Notes: generated by a model not told the origin, from the letters alone. A stretch of DNA of 64,000 bases from Prevotella histicola JCM 15637 = DNF00424 (GCF_000613925.1 NZ_BAJX01000003.1:183533-247532), one strand, 5' to 3'. Counted from the first letter of the stretch, positions 52,272-62,953 are shown. Made by a program: numbers and translations.

Positions 52272-52718
52272 TTACACTTTTATCTTTGCTACTAGTTTCT
52301 TTTGTCTCCCTTCTCCGATAATAGGAGCGTGTGCATCCTCTGGAAAGAATATTGTAAATTGTCCTGGTTTTACTTTAAAATATTCGTGTCCAGAACGTTT
52401 ATAGAATCCACAATCTTTTTCTGAATCATAGGCTATATCTGGATTCCCTAACAAATTTATAGGACTCCAGCCCATTACTTCTTCTTTTAATAAGGGGATT
52501 TGAACATCAATATATCTTTGATGAAATTCAAGGTATTGCTCTTCTTTACTCTTTAGTTCAACTTCATCAAGATTGATAAAAAGCTTATTTCCCAAAAGAG
52601 TAATCCGGCCTGGCGCTTGACAACTGAAATCATGATTCCTAATATATCTGAATAGTTCCTCCATTTCTTCATGTAAAGCATAGTAGCGTCTACAAGATTC
52701 TAAATCTGCTATAATCAT
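52272..52718 (-). CDS. YhcH/YjgK/YiaL family protein
   Basis: 148 aa. LLGNKLFINLDEVELK, FHQRYIDVQIPL and FTIFFPEDAHAPII match the YhcH/YiaL cupin-like family (DUF386), with His and Glu residues that bind a metal. Members act on free sugars such as sialic-acid or galactose derivatives (for example as anomerases), but the substrate cannot be told here. Monocistronic, with a promoter region upstream in the 52719-52872 gap. Confidence 0.85.
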   Translation of the reverse strand: MIIADLESCRRYYALHEEMEELFRYIRNHDFSCQAPGRITLLGNKLFINLDEVELKSKEEQYLEFHQRYIDVQIPLLKEEVMGWSPINLLGNPDIAYDSEKDCGFYKRSGHEYFKVKPGQFTIFFPEDAHAPIIGEGRQKKLVAKIKV

Positions 52719-52872
52719 TTCCCTGTGTTTTATTTTTGTTATTACAAACGTACTGTTTTATTTCTTAAAATCAAAGAATAAAGGTATTAATTCTTTTTAG
52801 AAACATTGATTAGTATATGCTAGAGCCTTTGTAAAGTACTATAATTATGTCACATGAACCTTTCGATTAATA

Positions 52873-52920
52873 AAAACAAAAGAGGGCATATCTACATTTC
52901 TGATATACCCTCTTGTTTTA
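52873..52920 (-). terminator. terminator of the DASS transporter gene
   Basis: An imperfect stem (AACAAAAGAGGGCATATC with GATATACCCTCTTGTT) about 20 bases after the stop at 52942, with T-rich flanks on both strands. Confidence 0.65.
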
Positions 52921-52941
52921 AAAGATATTTTGTTTAGAATT

Positions 52942-54408
52942 CTATCCTATAAAGTGTATTTGGCCAATAAAGTATAGTAGTAGGTATCCAAGAATAAGAG
53001 ATATAAGTCCACATGTGAGGCCTACTTTCAGCATTTCGTTCTGTTTAACTAATCCTGTTGAATAAGCAATCGCATTTGGAGGAGTAGAAATAGGTAAGCA
53101 CATGGCAGTTGATGCTGCGATAGCAATACCAATGAGGATTGTACTTGTTCCACCGATACCACCTAACTTGTCACCCATACCGCGACATACAACAGCAAGA
53201 ATTGGTACTAGGAGAGCAGCCGTTGCGGTATTAGAGATGAAGTTGGAAAGGAAGTAGCAGATTAGACCAGAGATAGCAAGAATAGCGATAGGACTCCAGT
53301 TGCCGAAAGGTATACTCTCAATTGCCGCGTCTGCTAACCCAGAACCATTCATGCCTAAACCGATGGCAAATCCTCCAGCTACCATCCATATGACACTCCA
53401 GTTGATTTCTTGTAAGTCTTTGGCTGTTATGACACCTGTAATAGCAAAGATTCCCATTGGTAGCATTGATACAGTATTTGTGTCAATACCTGTTACATCC
53501 TTTGGGATAACCCACAAGAGTATGGTGATTATGAATGTAATGATTACTACCCACATGCGCCAACCACGATGAACCTCACCATCAATCTTTAGATGAATAG
53601 TCTTTTGGGTAAAGGGGAAGAAATGTAGGATAATACGCCAAGAGATGATTAATAGGATAATTACCAATGGAGTCATGAATGCCATCCAGTGGAAGAAGTC
53701 GATATTCATGTTCAAACCTGCAGGGTCATTGAGATATTTCAGCGCAATGAGGTTAGGAGGAGTACCAATAGGGGTACCCATTCCGCCAAGGTTTGCTGCA
53801 ACAGGGATTGATAGAGTCAAAGCAATACGTCCTTTTCCTGTGGCAGGTAAAGCTGCAAAAACAGGTGTAAGAAAGGTTAGCATCAAAGCTGCTGTAGCTG
53901 TATTCGAGATGAACATAGAGAAAAGACCTGTGATTAGGAGAAATCCTAAGAGAACATTTTCACTCTTCTTACCGAAAGGTTTGATAAGATTGCGCGCAAG
54001 AAGTGTATCAAGCCCCGATTTAGAAGCGGCAATTGCCAAAATAAAACCTGCTAAGAAGAGCATAATGATAGGATCTGCAAAGGATGCCATGATCTCCTTT
54101 GAGTCAAGAAGGTCTCCAACTCCGTCATGCTTAAAGACTCCGAAGGCATTCTTTGACACCGTAACGCACATGATGGTCATAATGCTGAGAGATGTCGCCC
54201 ACGCCGGAATACATTCCGTTAGCCACGAGAGTGTAGCAAAAACGAAGATGGCAATGATACGTTGTTGAACTACTGTGAGACCGTCAATTCCGAAAGTACT
54301 GGTTGGTAAGTTCCAAATAATGACTGTCACCACTACAATTGATAATAGTTCCCATAACTTCTTCATGTCGATATGGGTGCTTAAAGCATTAGAATTTTCT
54401 TCTGCCAT
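52942..54408 (-). CDS. DASS-family anion/dicarboxylate symporter (SLC13-like)
   Basis: 488 aa integral membrane protein with about 12 helices. Two SNT signature-like motifs are visible: FISNTATAALMLTFLTPVF (near 155) and FISNTATAALLVPILAVV (near 400), as in SLC13/DASS carriers. PIGTPPNLIALKYL and PISTPPNAIAYSTG are the helical-hairpin loops. Members co-transport sodium with succinate, other dicarboxylates, citrate or sulfate. The substrate cannot be set from the sequence. The start is supported by MAEENSNALSTHIDMKKL and a hydrophilic N-terminus. Confidence 0.9.
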   Translation of the reverse strand: MAEENSNALSTHIDMKKLWELLSIVVVTVIIWNLPTSTFGIDGLTVVQQRIIAIFVFATLSWLTECIPAWATSLSIMTIMCVTVSKNAFGVFKHDGVGDLLDSKEIMASFADPIIMLFLAGFILAIAASKSGLDTLLARNLIKPFGKKSENVLLGFLLITGLFSMFISNTATAALMLTFLTPVFAALPATGKGRIALTLSIPVAANLGGMGTPIGTPPNLIALKYLNDPAGLNMNIDFFHWMAFMTPLVIILLIISWRIILHFFPFTQKTIHLKIDGEVHRGWRMWVVIITFIITILLWVIPKDVTGIDTNTVSMLPMGIFAITGVITAKDLQEINWSVIWMVAGGFAIGLGMNGSGLADAAIESIPFGNWSPIAILAISGLICYFLSNFISNTATAALLVPILAVVCRGMGDKLGGIGGTSTILIGIAIAASTAMCLPISTPPNAIAYSTGLVKQNEMLKVGLTCGLISLILGYLLLYFIGQIHFIG

Positions 54409-54509
54409 GGTAGTTAGTTGTTTTGTTAATAATTTTAGATTGTTTAGTTATTTATGGCGGCTAAAGTACAAAAAATATTCTTAACGGGCAAAGAATCCCT
54501 CTTTTTTTG

Positions 54510-54517
54510 TAATTTTG
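54510..54517 (+). promoter_or_regulatory. -7 box of the uptake gene pair
   Basis: TAATTTTG, 20 bases before the ATG at 54537. Confidence 0.55.
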
Positions 54518-54536
54518 CATATCAATTTTCTAAATT

Positions 54537-55645
54537 ATGCGCCAATTATCAGTACTTATCCTTTGTTTCTCATTGTTGGTTTCCTGTGGTCTTCGACAGC
54601 AAAAAGCAAATGAAGAGGTAGGGGAAACAGGGTTTAAATATGCTCGGAATATCACAATGGAGCATAAAGATGGCTATGTTGTTGTAAAGTTACTGAACCC
54701 TTGGAAGAAGAGAAAAATCCTACAGACATATTATCTCATGCCGCGTAATGCTGAGTCGGAGAATATATCGGATGGAGTACGTGTGGATGTTCCTATTCAG
54801 CGAAGCGTAGTCTTTACGTCAGCTCATGCTAATCTATTGGAAATGCTACATGCAGGAAAGTCTATATCTGGTGTGGCAGATCTAAAGTATATGTTGATTC
54901 CTGATATTCAGAGGCGAGCACATAGTAAAGGTGGAATCGTGAACTGTGGGGATGCTATGAAACCTGATGTGGAACAAATCATAGATTTAAAGCCTGAAGC
55001 AATCTTGCTTTCTCCTTTCGAAAACGGTGGTGATTATGGACGCTTAGAAGAGATAGGCGTACCTGTTATAGAATGCGCTGATTATATGGAGGAGTCTGCC
55101 TTGGGGCGTGCAGAGTGATGAAGTTCTACGGATTACTCTTTGGTCGAGAGCGTGAAGCCGATTCCTTGTTTGCTGTTGTTGAAAAGAATTATCAGGCTTT
55201 GAGCGAGAAAGCAAACCAAAGTAGGATAACACGCAGTGTTTTACCCGATAGGAAAGTAGGTCCAGTATGGTATCTACCAGGTGGGGAAAGTAGCGTAGGT
55301 CTGCTGTATAAGGATGCTCATGGCGTGTATGCCTATGCTAAAGATAAGCATAGCGGTAGTTTGTCTATGCCTTTCGAAACAGTATTGGATAAATTTGGGC
55401 AGAGTGACTTCTGGATTCTTAGCTATAGAGGTGACTTCAATCGTGCGAAGTTATTGGCAGAGTTTCAAGGATATAGCATGCTTAAACCTTGTCGAACGGG
55501 AGAAATTTATGGGTGTAAGGTGGATAGTATACCTTACTTTGAGGAGGTTAGTTGGCGTCCAGACTGGTTACTTAGTGACTTGATTCAGCTCTTCCATCCC
55601 GACTTACATATTGCTCCTATGCGGTATTATCATAAGTTAAAGTGA
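54537..55645 (+). pseudogene. BtuF/FecB-like substrate-binding lipoprotein, frameshifted
   Basis: The lipoprotein (VSCGL lipobox) opens with a class III substrate-binding fold: VPIQRSVVFTSAHANLLEML, NCGDAMKPDVEQIIDLKPEA, ILLSPFENGGDYGRLEEIGV. It breaks at 55118 (GRAE, TGA). Restoring one G near 55110 gives GRAEWMKFYGLLFGREREAD and joins the second half (RKVGPVWYLPGGESSVGLLY, FDRAK-type end). Such proteins deliver cobalamin, heme or ferric siderophores to an ABC importer. The permease follows immediately (TGATG overlap). Decay or a sequencing indel. Confidence 0.85.
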
Positions 55646-56655
55646 TGAAACGGAATATCTTTCTTTTTGTAGTCCTATCAGTAAGTATCATAATATTGTT
55701 TGGACTGAACCTTATGACAGGCTCAGTTCATATTCCATTGTCTGATATTTGGACTATTCTTGCTGGTAGTTTTACGGGGAAAGAGAGCTGGCGTTTTATC
55801 GTTTGGGATAGTCGGCTACCGCAAGCTCTGACGGCTATGCTATGTGGAAGTTCACTGGCAGTCTGTGGTTTGATGTTGCAGACAGCCTTTCGTAACCCAT
55901 TGGCAGGACCAGATGTATTTGGTATTAGTTCTGGAGCCAGCCTGGGTGTGGCGTTGGTCATGCTTCTATTGGGTGGGACGGTAGAGACTTCTCTGTTCAC
56001 AGCATCAGGCTTCTTGGCTATTCTTATCGTAGCTTTTGCAGGTGCTATCTTAGTGACGGCTTTCATCTTGTTCCTCTCATCTGTGGTGCGTAATAGCGTG
56101 TTGTTACTTATTGTTGGTATAATGGTGGGCTACGTAGCCTCTTCTGCTGTCACACTCTTGAATTTCTTTTCGTCCGAAGATGGTGTGAAGGGCTACATTG
56201 TTTGGGGCATGGGCAACTTTGGAGGAGTATCAATGAGCCATATTCCGCTCTTTGCCTTCCTATGTCTTGCTGGGATTATAGCCTCTTTTCTTTTGGTGAA
56301 GCCACTTAATATCCTTCTTTTAGGTCCACAATATGCTGAGAGCTTAGGGATTAGTACCCGAAGAATACGTAACATTCTATTGGTTGTTGTCGGAATTCTA
56401 ACTGCTGTAACAACTGCTTTCTGTGGTCCAATCTCATTTATCGGACTGGCTGTCCCACATGTTGCAAGACTTCTTTTCCGTACAGAGAACCATCAGAAGC
56501 TTTTACCAGGTACGCTACTTGTTGGAACTGTAATTGCTCTACTTTGTAATCTTATTTGTTTTTTACCAGGAGAATCGGGTGTGTTTCCACTTAATGCTGT
56601 TACGCCTCTTATAGGTGCACCTATTATTATATATGTGATTATGAAGCGGCATTAA
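55645..56655 (+). CDS. FecCD-family ABC transporter permease
   Basis: 336 aa. MKRNIFLFVVLSVSIIILFG begins an integral membrane protein with nine or ten helices. DSRLPQALTAMLCGSSLAVC, NPLAGPDVFGISSGASLGV, AFCGPISFIGLAVPHVARLL are the BtuC/FecCD signature regions, including the coupling loop. It moves cobalamin or iron complexes with the binding protein upstream. No ATPase gene is adjacent, so it must use one encoded elsewhere. The ATG at 55645 is preferred over the GTG at 55642. Confidence 0.92.
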   Translation: MKRNIFLFVVLSVSIIILFGLNLMTGSVHIPLSDIWTILAGSFTGKESWRFIVWDSRLPQALTAMLCGSSLAVCGLMLQTAFRNPLAGPDVFGISSGASLGVALVMLLLGGTVETSLFTASGFLAILIVAFAGAILVTAFILFLSSVVRNSVLLLIVGIMVGYVASSAVTLLNFFSSEDGVKGYIVWGMGNFGGVSMSHIPLFAFLCLAGIIASFLLVKPLNILLLGPQYAESLGISTRRIRNILLVVVGILTAVTTAFCGPISFIGLAVPHVARLLFRTENHQKLLPGTLLVGTVIALLCNLICFLPGESGVFPLNAVTPLIGAPIIIYVIMKRH

Positions 56656-56809
56656 GCCTTTTTACTCCCTAGATAGTTTTATTATAACTGATATCATGCT
56701 AGTTTAATGCGTAATATCGTTCTCTTTGTGTTCTCTGTTCATTATATTCTTTTTGCTAATTATAGCGAATTTGTTGCACAAATGATTTGTAACTGCGCAA
56801 AGAAATCAT

Positions 56810-56841
56810 TATCTTTGCACGCAAATCATATTTTTGTGCAA
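56810..56841 (+). promoter_or_regulatory. -7 box and TTGCAC/GTGCAA inverted repeat, first ligase gene
   Basis: TATCTTTG (56810-56817) is followed by TTGCAC (56815-56820) and GTGCAA (56836-56841), which overlaps the ATG. The same arrangement precedes the second ligase. Confidence 0.6.
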
Positions 56842-58504
56842 TGGAATTTATAAAAAGTTTTAACTCATATATAGAGGATAGTATAAAGGATAATTGGGAT
56901 AAAGATGCTTTAACAGATTATCTAGGTACTACACTTCAATATCATGATGTGGCTCGCAAGATAGAGAAATTACATATTCTTTTTGAGAATAGTGGTCTTA
57001 AAAGAGGTGATAAAGTAGCTCTTTGTGGTAGAAATTCTTCATCCTGGGCTGTTGCTTTCTTTGCTACATTGACCTATGGAGCTGTTGCAGTGCCAGTTCA
57101 GAATGAGTTTACCCCTGATCAAATATACAATATTGTTAACCATTCTGAGGCAAAATTGCTATTTGTTGGTGATGTTGTTGCTACAACGATTGATGGGGAG
57201 CAAATGCCAGCATTGGAAGGGATTATTTATCTTCCAGATTTCTCTTTGATAATGTCTCGTTCTGAGGCTCTTACTTATGCCCGTGAGAATTTGAATGCCA
57301 TGTTTGGAAAGAAGTATCCTAAATTCTTCCATCCAGAACATGTTGAATATTTCAAAGATGCTCCTGATGACCTCGCACTTATAAATTATACAAGTGGGAC
57401 TACAGGCTTCTCCAAAGGAGTAATGCTTAGTTACCGTTCAATGCGTAGTAATTTGGAGTGGGCAATCAGTGATCTGAAACCGCATATTAAAGCTGGTAGT
57501 AATATACTTTGTATGCTTCCTATGGCTCATATGTATGGTATGGTTTGTGAGTTTATTAGTGAGTTTACATTTGGGAATCATCTTTATTTTCTAACTCGTT
57601 TACCAAGCCCTTCATTGATAGCACAAGCTTGTGCAGATCTTCATCCTGCTATTATAGTAGCAGTACCTTTGGTTGTAGAGAAGATTATACGAAAAACCAT
57701 TTTCCCACGGATTCAAAATAAGGCTACACGTATGTTGCTAAAAATGCCAGTGGTGAATAAGAAAGTTAAAGAGAAGATTCGCTCTCTTGTTATGGATGCT
57801 TTTGGAGGTAATGCCTATGAGATTATTACGGGTGGTGCGGCACTTAATAAGGAGATTGAGGATTTCTTACTTAGTATAGACTTCCCTGTTACTAGTGGTT
57901 ATGGAGCTACAGAATGTGGTCCAATGGTCACTTATAGTGATTATAAGGACTTTGTTCCAGGCTCTTGTGGAACAGCAGTCCTAAATATGGAGATAAAGAT
58001 ACAGAGCCTGATCCTTTAAATATTCCAGGGGAGGTTTTGACTAAAGGCGAGAATGTAATGCTGGGTTATTACAAAAATGAGGAAGCTACTAAGGAAGTAC
58101 TTGATGCAGAAGGTTGGTATCATACGGGGGATCTTGCAACGATAAGTGAGGACGGTCATCTTTTTATTCGTGGAAGAATAAAGAATATGCTTTTAGGGTC
58201 TAATGGTCAGAATGTGTATCCTGAAGAAATAGAAGATAAATTGAATTCCATGACAATGGTTAGTGAAAGTATTATTGTTCAGCATGGTGACAAGTTGGTC
58301 GGATTGGTCTATCCAGAGATGGACGAAGCTAAGGCAATGGGCTTTTCTACTGAAGATTTAGAGGATATCATGGAGCAAAATCGTTTGGAACTAAATGGAA
58401 TTCTGCCTTCATTCTGTAGGCTTTCTTCTATTGAATTACGTGATGAGGAGTTTGCAAAAACACCAAAGAGGAGTATAAAACGTTACCTCTATCAGAATGT
58501 ATAG
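56841..58504 (+). pseudogene. long-chain acyl-CoA ligase (AMP-binding), frameshifted
   Basis: A paralogue of the next gene. MEFIKSFNSYIEDSIKDNWD begins it; ALINYTSGTTGFSKGVMLSY is the AMP-binding P-loop and GYGATECGPMVTYSDY the acyl-adenylate motif. The reading ends at 58019, after NMEIKIQSLIL. One base restored near 57998 gives EIKI, then DPLNIPGEVLTKGENVMLGY and joins the 57965-58504 frame, with LATISEDGHLFIRGR and the catalytic Lys near KTPKRSIKRYLY. Length would be about 554 aa, close to the intact paralogue. Either broken by mutation or by a sequencing error. Confidence 0.88.
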
Positions 58505-58672
58505 TTAGATTAGGCTACATAAGAAATTTTTCTTTAAAGAGATAAGTTTGTTTACTTAGTTTTTTATCTTATATTAAATGCTGAGTAATGGACTTATCTT
58601 CTTATTTCTATTTATGTTTGCCTTTATTGAATAATTCTGCATATTTTATTTTGAAATATGCCCATAAGTCCG

Positions 58673-58704
58673 TATCTTTGCACATAATTTGAAAAATTGT
58701 GCAA
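58673..58704 (+). promoter_or_regulatory. -7 box and TTGCAC/GTGCAA inverted repeat, second ligase gene
   Basis: TATCTTTG at 58673-58680, TTGCAC at 58678-58683, GTGCAA at 58699-58704, just over the ATG at 58704. The spacer between the arms is 15 bases in both copies. Confidence 0.6.
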
Positions 58705-60368
58705 TGGAACATATCCCAAGTTTTAATGAGTTAATTGAGAAGAGCATTATAGATTATTGGGATCTGGATGCTCTTACAGACTATAAGGGTAAGACTCTTC
58801 AGTATCATGATGTAGCAAGAAAGATAGAGAAACTCCATATAATGTTTGAAGCCAGTGGAGTGGAGAAAGGTGATAAGATAGCTATTTGTGGCCGTAACTC
58901 TGCTTCTTGGGCAGCTTCTTTTTTGGCTATCCTGACTTACGGCGCTGTCGCAGTACCTATATTGCATGAGTTTACACCTGAGCAGATTCATAATATAGTT
59001 AATCACTCTGATGCGAAGCTTTTATTCGTAGGTGATGTCGTTGCTACTCAGATAGATGCAACTAAGATGCTAGGATTGGAAGGTATTATCTATATACCTG
59101 ATTATTCTTTGGTTCTTAGTCGTACAGATAAACTTACATATGCACGAGAGCATCTCAATGAAGAGTTTGGGCGACGTTTCCCCAAGTTCTTCCGTCCTGA
59201 ACATGTACATTATTATCATGAACAAAGTCCAGATGAACTTGCACTGATTAATTATACAAGTGGTACAACAGGACGTTCTAAAGGTGTGATGCTTCCTTAT
59301 CGTTCCTTATGGAGTAATTCGGATTTTGCCAAACACGTTCTAGGGGATGTTGTCAAGCCTGGGAGTAATGTAATAAGTATACTTCCTATGGCTCATATGT
59401 ATGGAATGGCATTTGAATTTCTTTATGAATTTCTTTCAGGAGTTCATATCTATTATCTTACTAGGATACCGTCCCCTGCTATTATTTCGCAAGCTCTTCA
59501 AGAAGTTAAGCCTATTATAATGATTGCTGTTCCATTGGTAATAGAAAAGATTATCCGTAAGAAGGTATTTCCTAAAATTCAGAATAATCGTATGCGGATT
59601 TTACTTAATATGCCAGTTATTAATAAGAAGGTTAGGGAGAAAATACGTGAACAGGTTTATCAGGCTTTTGGAGGGAATTTATATGAGATTATTATTGGCG
59701 GTGCTGCTCTTAATGGGGAAATTGAAAGTTTCCTTCGTCATATAGACTTTCCATACACAGTAGGCTATGGTGCTACAGAATGTGGCCCTATTATCTGTTA
59801 TCGTGACTGGCATACGTTTGTCAAGGGCTCTTGTGGGCAGGCTGCATTACATCAAGAAGTACGTATTGATAGTTCAGATCCTCAAAACATCCCAGGAGAA
59901 ATTCTTACCAAGGGCCCAAATGTGCTTCTTGGGTACTATAAGAATGAAGAAGCAACTCAGCAGGCAATTGATAAAGATGGTTGGTTCCATACTGGTGACC
60001 TTGGTTTGATGGACTCAGATGGGAATGTTTTCATTAAAGGTCGATCAAAGAATATGTTGCTTGGGAGTAATGGGCAGAACATATACCCTGAGGAGATAGA
60101 AGATAAACTTAATTCTTTGCCTTTAGTTAATGAGTGTCTTATTATTCAAAGTGGTGATAAATTGATAGGACTGGTACATCCAGATTATGACGAAGCACAG
60201 AATTTGGGTTTGAACGCTGAAAATATAAAGAATATAATGGAAGAGAATCGTAGGCAATTGAACGAGATCATTCCTGCATATTGTAAGGTTTCTGAGATAA
60301 GGATTCAAGAAGAAGAATTTGAGAAGACTCCTAAGAAGTCTATCAAACGGTTCCTTTATACAGAGTGA
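58704..60368 (+). CDS. fadD: long-chain acyl-CoA ligase (AMP-binding)
   Basis: 554 aa. MEHIPSFNELIEKSIIDYWD, then LINYTSGTTGRSKGVMLPYR (P-loop, near 180), GYGATECGPIICYRDW (acyl-adenylate), GWFHTGDLGLMDSDGNVFIK and the C-terminal catalytic Lys in KTPKKSIKRF. It activates fatty acids with ATP and CoA for uptake or lipid recycling. Soluble or peripheral at the inner membrane. It is a tandem duplicate of the broken gene upstream and the one that is intact. A strong terminator follows. An in-frame start at 58689 lies in the inverted repeat and is not used. Confidence 0.92.
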   Translation: MEHIPSFNELIEKSIIDYWDLDALTDYKGKTLQYHDVARKIEKLHIMFEASGVEKGDKIAICGRNSASWAASFLAILTYGAVAVPILHEFTPEQIHNIVNHSDAKLLFVGDVVATQIDATKMLGLEGIIYIPDYSLVLSRTDKLTYAREHLNEEFGRRFPKFFRPEHVHYYHEQSPDELALINYTSGTTGRSKGVMLPYRSLWSNSDFAKHVLGDVVKPGSNVISILPMAHMYGMAFEFLYEFLSGVHIYYLTRIPSPAIISQALQEVKPIIMIAVPLVIEKIIRKKVFPKIQNNRMRILLNMPVINKKVREKIREQVYQAFGGNLYEIIIGGAALNGEIESFLRHIDFPYTVGYGATECGPIICYRDWHTFVKGSCGQAALHQEVRIDSSDPQNIPGEILTKGPNVLLGYYKNEEATQQAIDKDGWFHTGDLGLMDSDGNVFIKGRSKNMLLGSNGQNIYPEEIEDKLNSLPLVNECLIIQSGDKLIGLVHPDYDEAQNLGLNAENIKNIMEENRRQLNEIIPAYCKVSEIRIQEEEFEKTPKKSIKRFLYTE

Positions 60369-60419
60369 TAATGAATGTAATGAAATATTTTTATAGTTTG
60401 TTTGAGTTATATTTTGGAT

Positions 60420-60460
60420 AAATAAAGGGTCAGGACTTTAATAGTTCTGACCCTTTATTT
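60420..60460. terminator. terminator of the ligase gene
   Basis: An 18-bp stem (60420-60437 with 60443-60460, one G-U) with a TTAAT-type loop, between converging genes. Confidence 0.8.
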
Positions 60461-60516
60461 GTCTATTAATGTTGCAGTTTTATTTCATTGATATTGTGAA
60501 ATTTACTGTTTCTGGT

Positions 60517-61116
60517 TCAATCGTCAAGCAAAGTGGATGAACGAACACGGCTTAACGTCTCAGGTGTCATTTGTAAGTAGCTCGCTATATATACTAATGG
60601 AGCACGTAATATTACTTGTGGATAAAGTTTACACATCCTTTTATATCGAGCCTGTGCTGTCTCAAAACGTACGAGATCAGCGTGTACTTGTGAAATGATA
60701 AGACTCTCTTCGAGAATTTTACGGTATAGAATCTGTATATTTACATTGTGTAATGCAACTTGTTCAAGTTTCTGCTTGGGTATAGCAAAAGCCAAAGTTG
60801 GCTCTAGTGCTTCTACTTGCAGTTTCGTTGGCTCTTCACGGAAAAGGCTTTCAATGCACATCATAATGCTGTGGTCTTCTCCTAAATGTTCTGTAATTTG
60901 TTTGCCATTTTTAAAATAAAACTGACGAATGAGTCCTTTTTCTATATAATAGATATTTCGACAAATCTCTCCTTCGTTGAGAATCATTTCTCCTTTAGAG
61001 AACTTCATTGGTACAAGAATACTCTCAAGTACATCCAACTCATCATGAGTCATCGTGCTATATTTGCGTGCTAATTCACGTGCTATATCGCGAGTATCAT
61101 TTGCTAATTCTTTCAT
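60517..61116 (-). CDS. Crp/Fnr-family transcriptional regulator
   Basis: 199 aa. Residues 20-135 form a cyclic-nucleotide-like domain (EMILNEGEICRNIYYIEKGL with the FKNGKQITEHLGEDHS strand set) and residues 165-195 a winged helix (PLVYIASYLQMTPETLSRVR). No Cys cluster for iron-sulfur is visible, so it is a Crp-like rather than Fnr-like sensor. Such regulators respond to metabolites, redox or stress. It lies directly upstream of lepA but on the same strand, 25 bases after it in the minus direction, so they may share a transcript. Confidence 0.85.
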   Translation of the reverse strand: MKELANDTRDIARELARKYSTMTHDELDVLESILVPMKFSKGEMILNEGEICRNIYYIEKGLIRQFYFKNGKQITEHLGEDHSIMMCIESLFREEPTKLQVEALEPTLAFAIPKQKLEQVALHNVNIQILYRKILEESLIISQVHADLVRFETAQARYKRMCKLYPQVILRAPLVYIASYLQMTPETLSRVRSSTLLDD

Positions 61117-61141
61117 TTTCCTTTCCTTTCTTTTATGATGT

Positions 61142-62923
61142 CTAGTCTAACTTAAGCACCGCAAGAAAAGCTTTCTGTGGTACTTGTACGTTACCTATCT
61201 GTTTCATTCGTTTCTTTCCTTTCTTCTGTTTCTCCAAAAGTTTGCGCTTACGGCTAATGTCACCTCCATAACATTTTGCAGTAACATCTTTACGAACCTG
61301 CTTAACAGTCTCTCTTGCAACAATCTTTGCCCCGATAGCAGCTTGAATAGCAATATCAAATTGTTGACGGGGTATTAAGTCTTTAAGCTTTTCACACATT
61401 CTCCTTCCGAAGACAACAGCATTGCTTTCATGTGTCAAAGTGGAAAGTGCATCAACAGGTTCTCCATTTAATAGAATGTCAAGCTTTGCCAATTTAGATG
61501 GTCGGAAAGAGTCTATATGATAGTCAAAGGACGCATATCCCTTGGAAATGCTCTTCAATTTATCATAGAAGTCTATTACGATTTCTCCTAATGGTATCAT
61601 GAATATGAGTTCCAAACGATTACCACTAACATAATTCTGGCTTACTAATTCGCCACGTTTATCAAGACAAAGGGTCATGATAGGACCAATATATTCACTA
61701 GATGTTATGATAGAGGCTTTGATGTAAGGCTCCTCAATATGGTCAATCATTGTCTGGTCGGGCAATCCTGAAGGATTGTGTACTTCCTTTACATTGCCTT
61801 GCTTATCATAGACCATATAGCTGACGTTCGGGACAGTCGTTATTACATCCATGTTAAACTCACGATCCAATCTCTCTTGTATGATTTCCATGTGCAATAA
61901 CCCTAAGAAACCACATCGAAAGCCGAAGCCTAAAGCCTGAGAACTTTCTGGCTGGAAGGTAAGAGAAGCGTCATTAAGCTGTAACTTTTCCAATGATGCA
62001 CGAAGATTTTCGTAATCATTTGGGTCAATTGGATAAACACCAGCAAACACCATAGGTTTTACTTCTTGGAATCCTTCAATGGCATTCTTGCATGGATTCT
62101 CTATATGTGTGACGGTATCTCCAACTTTTACTTCTGTTGCATTCTTAATTCCAGAGATGATGTAGCCTACTTCTCCTGTTGAAAGTTGTTTTGAAGGGAC
62201 CATATCCATCTTCAAGACTCCAACTTCATCAGCAGTATATTCCATGCCCGTCTGTACAAACTTTACTTTATCGCCTTTCTTAATAACCCCATTCTCTACT
62301 TTACAAAGTGTAATAATGCCTCGGAAAGAGTTGAATATAGAGTCGAAAATTAATGCTTGAAGTGGTGCATTTATATCTCCTTTAGGTGCAGGTATACGCT
62401 TCACAATCGCCTCCAATATCTCAGGAACACCTTCTCCTGTTTTACCGCTGGCTCTGATAATATCCTCAGGGTCACATCCAATAAGGTCGACAATTTCATC
62501 TTCAACCTCTTCTGGCATGGCGTTAGGCATATCTATTTTATTGATTACAGGTATAATCTCTAAATTGTGATCTATAGCCATGTAAAGGTTAGAAATCGTC
62601 TGTGCTTGGACTCCTTGCGTTGCATCTACGATTAGTAGGGCGCCTTCACAAGCTGCAATACTACGTGATACCTCATAGGAGAAGTCCACATGTCCAGGAG
62701 TATCTATCAAGTTGAGAATATACTTTTCTTTGTTAGATACATATTCCATCTGGATAGCATGGCTTTTAATAGTGATGCCACGCTCTCGCTCCAAATCCAT
62801 ATCATCGAGCATCTGCCCTTCCGTAATCTTTATCGTCTGGGTATATTCCAACAGGCGGTCTGCCAAGGTTGATTTGCCATGGTCAATGTGGGCAATGATG
62901 CAAAAATTTCTTATATGATCCAT
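61142..62923 (-). CDS. lepA: translation factor LepA (EF4)
   Basis: 593 aa, full length. GTPase motifs: G1 [30 protein letters not shown] (switch I/II), [20 protein letters not shown]. Domains II-III and the EF-G-like C-terminus follow ([12 protein letters not shown], then FAVLKLD-type end at [10 protein letters not shown]). LepA is a GTPase that back-translocates stalled ribosomes. The start at 62923 has a -7 box 23 bases away. Confidence 0.97.
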   Translation of the reverse strand: MDHIRNFCIIAHIDHGKSTLADRLLEYTQTIKITEGQMLDDMDLERERGITIKSHAIQMEYVSNKEKYILNLIDTPGHVDFSYEVSRSIAACEGALLIVDATQGVQAQTISNLYMAIDHNLEIIPVINKIDMPNAMPEEVEDEIVDLIGCDPEDIIRASGKTGEGVPEILEAIVKRIPAPKGDINAPLQALIFDSIFNSFRGIITLCKVENGVIKKGDKVKFVQTGMEYTADEVGVLKMDMVPSKQLSTGEVGYIISGIKNATEVKVGDTVTHIENPCKNAIEGFQEVKPMVFAGVYPIDPNDYENLRASLEKLQLNDASLTFQPESSQALGFGFRCGFLGLLHMEIIQERLDREFNMDVITTVPNVSYMVYDKQGNVKEVHNPSGLPDQTMIDHIEEPYIKASIITSSEYIGPIMTLCLDKRGELVSQNYVSGNRLELIFMIPLGEIVIDFYDKLKSISKGYASFDYHIDSFRPSKLAKLDILLNGEPVDALSTLTHESNAVVFGRRMCEKLKDLIPRQQFDIAIQAAIGAKIVARETVKQVRKDVTAKCYGGDISRKRKLLEKQKKGKKRMKQIGNVQVPQKAFLAVLKLD

Positions 62924-62945
62924 TAAATAGTGCGTATTTAAACTG

Positions 62946-62953
62946 CAAATATA
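62946..62953 (-). promoter_or_regulatory. lepA -7 box
   Basis: TATATTTG on the minus strand, 23 bases before the ATG at 62923. Confidence 0.6.
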
